Shown here: piece after piece, positions 33,485 through 38,039 of the stretch
How the letters are laid out: the number at the start of each line of letters is the position of its first letter
Numbering within the stretch: position 1 is the stretch's first letter
Assembly: GCA_024275995.1 (NCBI GenBank)
Contig: JAJRYB010000065.1
Coordinates: forward strand, 1 to 38,039
Source: Planctomycetota bacterium
GTDB lineage: Bacteria; Planctomycetota; Phycisphaerae; SM23-33
Direction: 5' to 3'
Length of the DNA stretch: 38,039 bases
The notes under the pieces: generated by a model
The model's input: the letters and a program-made list of their open reading frames with translations, nothing else
Databases searched by the model: none
What the model was told of the DNA's origin: nothing
Translations under genes and position numbers: made by a program

Positions 33485-35097
33485 TCAGCATCGATCAGAA
33501 TTGTCATCCACTGTGGGACGTAGTCCCGAAACTCCAGGCGCTCGCCGGGCGGTCGATACCGGTCCACCATTTCATCGAGGACATCGACACCGCCTTCACT
33601 GCACTGGGATCGGACGTGGACGATACGCGCCTGCGAATCGCGCGGGAGCGGTTCCACCGCAGCGGAGGCGCAGACTGGGGAGCGGCGCTGTTCTATTGGC
33701 AGTTCCTGGGACGGGTGCCGGTGGATATCCGCCAATGGGAACCCATGACCTCAATGAGCACGCACGCATTGGCCCGCAAACTGGGCCGGAGCGTCGATGA
33801 CCTTTACGACGAATTTTCTCCATCGGACAACTGGCAGCTTATCGGTTCGAGCTACGCGACCAGCCGGAACTATCACAGGACCATCGCGGACCTTTCGGTA
33901 AAGGAAACGGCGCCGTTTGTCCGCGAGATACTCGACAGGGCGCGGTCCGACACGCAACGCGCCTTTCCCTCTGCCGAATCGCAAAGACGCCTGCGAAAAT
34001 GGTTCGACGAAGAAGACAAACGCGTCGATCGCATGCTCTCCGAATGCGCCGGCGCTTCACTGGTGGAGTTCTACCGGCGATGGTTGGGGTATCACGTGCC
34101 CGGGCCGGTAACGCTTGACCTGGCGAGCGGGCTGTTCTCGCTGGAGACATATCCACGGCTCGCCGAGCTTCCGGAAGCCTTCCTGCGTGATTACGACACC
34201 GCGGCCGGTCTTTACAACGAATCCGTCTCGCAGGCAGGCGCGGGCCTGCGGGAGCTACGCACATCCGAAGGCGAGCTGCCCTTCTTCGCGACGATGGAGC
34301 GCGAGGGCGGCAAGGTGCGCTGCGGCGTTTACGTGCGAGGGGACGAGCTTCGTCTCGGCGAGGACACGTTCGCTCTGCCGGCCGATCGCCGCCTGCCCAT
34401 CGACGCCTTGAAATCAGCCGGCGTCCGCTGCCTCGCCGGAAAGGCGGTGCTGCTGGTAATCCAGGTGCGCCTGGGACCGTCGGGTCAGCCCTTGGCGCTG
34501 CCCTTCCGCGGATCGCTCTACGTACCGGCGGCGCATCTGCTGGCAGAGAAGCTGCGCGAGAGCGGACTGATCGGCGGCGAACTTCAGCCATTGATGCGCG
34601 TCCGCTTCCGCCTGCTCGACCACATGCGCCGGATCGAGACGCCCATCCGCCTTCCCGAGCACCTTGCGGAGTGCTTCGGGCGGGAGGAAATCCCCGCCTC
34701 GACGCTGGGCGAAAACTGGAAGGCGCTTTCCGCCGAGTCAGCCGGGCGATTGGAAAGTTTTAAAAACCCTTCAGCGCGCGAGCGATGGCAGAGAGAAAAT
34801 CTCCCGCGCGAGTTCGCCGAGCTTTCCGCACTGGACGCTCGCCGTCGCGAGCTTGCCCGCCGGGACCCGAAATCGCCGGAGATTCGCCGCGCGTCACAGG
34901 CTGCGAAGGAAATCCAGACGCGCATTGTCGATACGACCATCCGCCGGATCGACCGGGACACGCAGATAAGCCGGATCGACACGTGGGATTCGCGCGGTGC
35001 AATTTATCCCTGGTGCATCGCACTGGGCGGACAGACGTTCTATAATGAAGTGTTGACCTCCGCCGAGCTTTACGCGGAAACGCCGGATGTGTCCTGA
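33481..35097 (+). CDS. Large protein of unknown function in the dapF operon
   Basis: The 538-residue product is soluble-looking, with no signal peptide or membrane helix. It has a leading helical part with many Trp and Arg (RSGGADWGAALFYWQFLGRV, VPVDIRQWEPM), a central part with alternating strands (KVRCGVYVRGDELRLGEDTF, AVLLVIQVRLGPSGQPLALPF, in part) and a highly charged helical C terminus (LDARRRELARRDPKSPEIRR). I recognise no family. Its ATG overlaps the dapF stop (ATGA), and a methyltransferase gene follows after 3 bases, so the three genes form one operon. A role linked to lysine or wall synthesis is possible but not shown. Confidence 0.8.
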   Translation: MISIDQNCHPLWDVVPKLQALAGRSIPVHHFIEDIDTAFTALGSDVDDTRLRIARERFHRSGGADWGAALFYWQFLGRVPVDIRQWEPMTSMSTHALARKLGRSVDDLYDEFSPSDNWQLIGSSYATSRNYHRTIADLSVKETAPFVREILDRARSDTQRAFPSAESQRRLRKWFDEEDKRVDRMLSECAGASLVEFYRRWLGYHVPGPVTLDLASGLFSLETYPRLAELPEAFLRDYDTAAGLYNESVSQAGAGLRELRTSEGELPFFATMEREGGKVRCGVYVRGDELRLGEDTFALPADRRLPIDALKSAGVRCLAGKAVLLVIQVRLGPSGQPLALPFRGSLYVPAAHLLAEKLRESGLIGGELQPLMRVRFRLLDHMRRIETPIRLPEHLAECFGREEIPASTLGENWKALSAESAGRLESFKNPSARERWQRENLPREFAELSALDARRRELARRDPKSPEIRRASQAAKEIQTRIVDTTIRRIDRDTQISRIDTWDSRGAIYPWCIALGGQTFYNEVLTSAELYAETPDVS

Positions 35098-35100
35098 CAG

Positions 35101-35712
35101 ATGAATCACAAAAAAGAAATACTCAAACATTACGAACCGCGGCTTTCCACGGACCGCGAGCACTACGACATCCTCGACTGGGCAAGTACCGCCAGCCAGA
35201 AGTCGCGATTCGCCGTGCTTACCGACACCGTCGAACTGGCCGGAAAGAAACTGCTGGACGTGGGTTGCGGGCTGGGCGACCTGTACGCACACCTCCGCCA
35301 CCTCGGGATCGACCTCGCCTACACCGGCGTCGATATCAGCGATGAGATGGTCCAGGCGGCCCGGCAGTTGAACGCCGGCGTCGAGTTCGTCTGCGCGGAC
35401 CTTTTCGCCGATGGAGATAACACCTACCCGCCCGGAAGTTTCGACGTAACGTTCTGCTCCGGCGCGTTGAACCTGAACCTGGGCAACAACCTTCAATTCC
35501 TGCCGCGCGCAGCGGCGAAACTGGTCGAACTTGCCTCCGGAACCGCGGCGTTCAACCTGCTGCACACGCGGTCGAGCGCCAGGGAAGACCGTTACTTCTA
35601 TTACGATCCTGCCGACGTGCTGAAAATCGCCGAAAGCCTCCCCTGCGAAACCGAGATCATCGAAAACTACCTGCCCAACGACTTCACCGTTATCTGTCGG
35701 AAGAACTCCTAA
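35101..35712 (+). CDS. Class I SAM-dependent methyltransferase
   Basis: The 203-residue product has the Rossmann-like methyltransferase fold: motif I LLDVGCGLGDLYAHL, motif II YTGVDISDEMVQAA, motif III VEFVCADLF, and post-motif FDVTFCSGALNL. The substrate is unknown; small-molecule methyltransferases have this size. It follows the large unknown gene by 3 bases. Its stop codon overlaps the stop of the convergent nucleotidyltransferase gene within CTAA. Confidence 0.85.
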   Translation: MNHKKEILKHYEPRLSTDREHYDILDWASTASQKSRFAVLTDTVELAGKKLLDVGCGLGDLYAHLRHLGIDLAYTGVDISDEMVQAARQLNAGVEFVCADLFADGDNTYPPGSFDVTFCSGALNLNLGNNLQFLPRAAAKLVELASGTAAFNLLHTRSSAREDRYFYYDPADVLKIAESLPCETEIIENYLPNDFTVICRKNS

Positions 35713-36281
35713 GGCATGGGTTCGCCAAGTCGTCTGAGAATTGCCCGCCAGATTTCCATCAGGCCAAGTTGCTCCGCCCACCGGGCTATGTATCGGCGAT
35801 CGACGTCGTCGGGGCTGACCTTCATGATCCCCGTTATGTCGCGCAGATGTTTTTCCGATCCTCCTTCCCGATAATACTCCATTTTTGACAGGATTATGTC
35901 CTCGGGAGCGGCTACGCTCGCATTCAAACCGCTTTCTATTTGCACACGCCTGCGCCGAGATAGCTGCATCCGCCCCCACGGATCGCGTCGGGACATCATG
36001 AAGTCCACTTTGTTACCGGAGCTTGGGTGGATAACGTTAAACTGTCCACCATCGCAGACCGCGGCTTCGACCGCTTCTGCGCTGATGTAGTATTCGGACA
36101 ACGGAAATGCCCTGACTAACGGCTGAACGTCGTCCACTGCCAGAGAAACCACGATGTCAATATCCTGCGTGAATCTCGGCTCTCCCCACGCGCCACTTCC
36201 GTAGGAGCCGACGATCATGTAGGAGACGCCCATACCCTCCAGAACATCCACGACTTTCTCCAGGAGTTCACGCTGTTCCAC
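35709..36281 (-). CDS. Nucleotidyltransferase, likely toxin-antitoxin or related module
   Basis: The product of about 190 residues has a minimal nucleotidyltransferase core: SYMIVGSYGSGAWGEPRFTQDIDIVV carries the GS...R.T.D.D signature with two metal-binding Asp residues. A PEDIILSKMEYYREGG block and an R..D (HLRDITGIM) segment follow. This is the pattern of DUF6036/AbiEii-like proteins that nucleotidylate RNA or protein. The start is GTG at 36281 with AGGAGG 7 bases upstream, overlapping the preceding small gene by 14 bases. The pair is a likely toxin-antitoxin-like unit. Base composition is lower in GC than ffh next to it. Confidence 0.75.
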   Translation of the reverse strand: MEQRELLEKVVDVLEGMGVSYMIVGSYGSGAWGEPRFTQDIDIVVSLAVDDVQPLVRAFPLSEYYISAEAVEAAVCDGGQFNVIHPSSGNKVDFMMSRRDPWGRMQLSRRRRVQIESGLNASVAAPEDIILSKMEYYREGGSEKHLRDITGIMKVSPDDVDRRYIARWAEQLGLMEIWRAILRRLGEPMP

Positions 36282-36495
36282 CGAGCATCCTCCTGTTGAC
36301 TTCATCCCCGACGACCTGACTGTTCCACTCGGGGTGTTGAGAGGAAACAGCTGATTTGACCCACTTCCTCGCGGTTTTCCAGGCCTTTGCAACGATGAAC
36401 ATCCGCTCTGCTGGGGTCTTGCTCCGCAGAATCTCCGCTACCGCGTCGTCCACCACCTCGATCTGCCCGTCGTCAAGTCGGAATCTGCTCTTCAT
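36268..36495 (-). CDS. Small partner of the nucleotidyltransferase, antitoxin-like
   Basis: The 75-residue protein contains the pattern VVDDAVAEILRSKTPAERM, then an Ala/Lys-rich helix, then SQHPEWNSQVVGDEVNRRML. Proteins with the sequence types VAEILRxKTPAER and QHPxWxxxxVxxEVxRR commonly occur next to nucleotidyltransferases of the adjacent kind and are named Rv0078B-related antitoxins. Translational coupling to the next gene supports the pairing. It begins 23 bases after the ffh stop, so ffh transcription may run into it. Confidence 0.65.
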   Translation of the reverse strand: MKSRFRLDDGQIEVVDDAVAEILRSKTPAERMFIVAKAWKTARKWVKSAVSSQHPEWNSQVVGDEVNRRMLGGTA

Positions 36496-36518
36496 CTCAT
36501 TCGACTTTCCGTTCGCCG

Positions 36519-37949
36519 TTACCGGCGTTTTTTGCCCTTGCGCTTGGCGCGTTCCTTCTTGCTCAGTCGCTTGGAGCGTTTCTTGGTCTTGAACCTGGGC
36601 ATCGCCCCGCCCATGCCCATCTGCCCCATCTGCTGGGCGAACTTCATGCGATCGCGAGCGCCCATGCCCGCCATCTGCTGCATCATGCCGGAGGCCATGT
36701 TGAAACTCTTGACCATCCCGGATACGTCCTGCGGATCGGTGCCGGAACCTCGCGCGATCCTCCGGCGGCGCGACGCCTCGATCACGTCCGGCCTCTCACG
36801 CTCGACCGTCGTCATCGACTGGATGATCGCCTCCATCTTGCTGAACTCGTTTCCGTCGACCTGCATGGCGTCCATCTGCGAACCCATCCCCGGGATGAGC
36901 TTCATAATCTGCTTGAGCGGACCCATCTTCTGCATCTGGCGCATCTGACCGAGGAAGTCGGTCAGCGTGAACTGGCCCTTGGCCATCTTCTCCTGGAGCT
37001 TCTCTGCCTGCCCCTGGTCAAACTGCTCCTGGGCCTTTTCGACCAGCGTCACCACGTCGCCCATACCGAGGATTCGACCAGCCATCCTGTCGGCGTGAAA
37101 CTCCTCGATGTCCGTGAGCTTCTCCCCGACGCCTATGAATTTGATGGGCTTTCCGGTGACCGCCTTTACCGACAGCGCCGCGCCACCGCGGGCGTCGGAA
37201 TCGAACTTCGTCAGGATCACCCCGTCCAACTCGAGGCGCTCGTTGAATTCCTTGGCGCTGTTGACGGCGTCCTGGCCGGTCATGGCGTCGCAGACGAGAT
37301 ATATCTGGTGAGGCCTCGTCGCGTTGGCGATGTCCTCCGCCTGCTTCATCATCTCTCGGTCAACGTGGAGACGACCGGCCGTGTCGATGATCACAACGTC
37401 CCGCTCGTTCTCAGCCGCCCAGGAAAGGCTCTCCCGCGCGACGCGGACGGGGTTCTTTTCGCCCTCGACGCGAAAACAGGGGACCCCCACCTGAGAGGCG
37501 ACGATGGAAAGCTGGTCCACAGCCGCGGGCCTCTGAAGGTCGCACGCCACCAGCACCGGACGCTTGCCCTGCTTGAGAATGTGCGTCGCCAGCTTTCCGC
37601 ACGTCGTGGTCTTTCCGGAACCCTGAAGCCCAGCCATCATGATGATCGTCGGAGGAGGGCTGACGTAGTAGATGCGATTGTCCACCGGGCCCATCAGGTC
37701 GGTAAGCTCGTCGTTGACGATTTTGACCATGAATTGGCCGGGATGGAGGCTTTGGAGAACCTCCTGGCCGAGCGCTTTTTTCACCACGTCGTCGCAGAAC
37801 TTTTGGACGACCTGGTAGTTTACGTCCGCCTCGAGCAGGGCGGTGCGAACGTCTCGCATGGCGTCGCGGACGTTTTTCTCGGTAATTCGCCCGCGGCCGG
37901 AAAGCTTGCGGAACACGCCGTTGAACTTGTCGGTAAGTGCCTCGAACAT
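36519..37949 (-). CDS. ffh: Signal recognition particle protein Ffh (SRP54)
   Basis: The 476-residue GTPase binds signal sequences of nascent membrane proteins and delivers them to FtsY. NG domain: MAGLQGSGKTTTCGKLA (P-loop), CDLQRPAAVDQL, VVIIDTAGRLHVD, LTKFDSDARGG. The methionine-rich M domain follows (DFLGQMRQMQKMGPLKQI and later) with the SRP-RNA binding RRxRIARGSGT. A basic tail rich in Lys and Arg (KKRSKRLSKKERAKRKGKKRR, approximate) ends the protein. The ATG at 37949 gives the normal N terminus (MFEALTDKFNGVF). No Shine-Dalgarno is present. The 90 bases upstream end in a run of C at the window edge. Confidence 0.96.
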   Translation of the reverse strand: MFEALTDKFNGVFRKLSGRGRITEKNVRDAMRDVRTALLEADVNYQVVQKFCDDVVKKALGQEVLQSLHPGQFMVKIVNDELTDLMGPVDNRIYYVSPPPTIIMMAGLQGSGKTTTCGKLATHILKQGKRPVLVACDLQRPAAVDQLSIVASQVGVPCFRVEGEKNPVRVARESLSWAAENERDVVIIDTAGRLHVDREMMKQAEDIANATRPHQIYLVCDAMTGQDAVNSAKEFNERLELDGVILTKFDSDARGGAALSVKAVTGKPIKFIGVGEKLTDIEEFHADRMAGRILGMGDVVTLVEKAQEQFDQGQAEKLQEKMAKGQFTLTDFLGQMRQMQKMGPLKQIMKLIPGMGSQMDAMQVDGNEFSKMEAIIQSMTTVERERPDVIEASRRRRIARGSGTDPQDVSGMVKSFNMASGMMQQMAGMGARDRMKFAQQMGQMGMGGAMPRFKTKKRSKRLSKKERAKRKGKKRR

Positions 37950-38026
37950 AGATTCGGGAGGATACCAGATTCGCCCGACGCGAGGAAGGGCCAAACGGCG
38001 ACGACGCGGAAAAGACCCGCGTAATC

Positions 38027-38039
38027 CCCCCCCCCCCCC
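38027..38039. other. Poly-C run at the window end
   Basis: The last bases of the window are an uninterrupted run of C. A homopolymer at the very end of a sequence is more likely a contig-end or sequencing artefact than biology. Confidence 0.7.

Overview
The window is a high-GC bacterial chromosome segment with mostly ordinary housekeeping genes packed in short operons, interspersed with accessory patches. The cell plan looks diderm: there are at least four lipoprotein-type signal peptides, an apolipoprotein N-acyltransferase (Lnt), and a CsgG-like secreted lipoprotein. MreB, an N-terminally extended ribosomal protein S9 and many proteins with only domain-level resemblance fit a planctomycete, perhaps a Phycisphaerae-type lineage. 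That placement is inference and not proven here. The right edge ends in a run of C and looks like a contig end.

Layout, left to right. 1-640: a possible gene tail from outside the window, about 400 bases without a clear gene, then a small membrane-protein gene. 642-4380 (minus): hisD-hisC-hisB-rsmE, with ATGA overlaps inside the his genes. 4425-8291 (minus): a four-gene secreted-protein module directly upstream of hisD, consisting of a CsgG-like/TPR lipoprotein, a protein with three LPP20-type repeats, a 48-residue lipoprotein and a FlgT-N-like protein. A divergent promoter region separates it from rplM-rpsI (8551-9559), followed by an intrinsic terminator and argC-argJ (9661-11907). 12050-12224 is a tiny self-contained transcription unit for a 24-residue hydrophobic peptide. 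12236-13246 is a base-composition outlier encoding a DnaQ-type exonuclease, next to ligA.

15785-19141: substrate-binding protein and two permeases of a sugar-type ABC importer without an ATPase gene. 19276-21697 (minus): mreB, a small membrane protein and an anchored coiled-coil protein shaped like MreC. 21901-24884 (minus): lnt followed by a HEAT-repeat lipoprotein. 25072-26019: a membrane-anchored protein of unknown function. 26074-26733: a REP/RAYT element whose transposase is interrupted by an amber codon. 26830-32533: a PEGA lipoprotein, an FAD oxidoreductase and a surface-glycan group (GT4 glycosyltransferase, UDP-GlcNAc 2-epimerase, polytopic membrane protein). 32564-35712: dapF, a large unknown protein and a methyltransferase. 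35709-36495: a nucleotidyltransferase/antitoxin-like pair. 36519-37949: ffh.

Two themes stand out. First, the FlgT/LPP20/CsgG-like set resembles the protein types of the Vibrio FlgO/FlgP/FlgT outer-membrane collar, but no flagellar gene is present, so it may be a different envelope complex. Second, several genes without a Shine-Dalgarno (hisD, dapF, wecB, and less clearly the divergent PEGA/FAD pair) have a -35/-10 promoter whose -10 box ends 6-9 bases before the ATG. This suggests leaderless transcripts beside normal SD-led genes.
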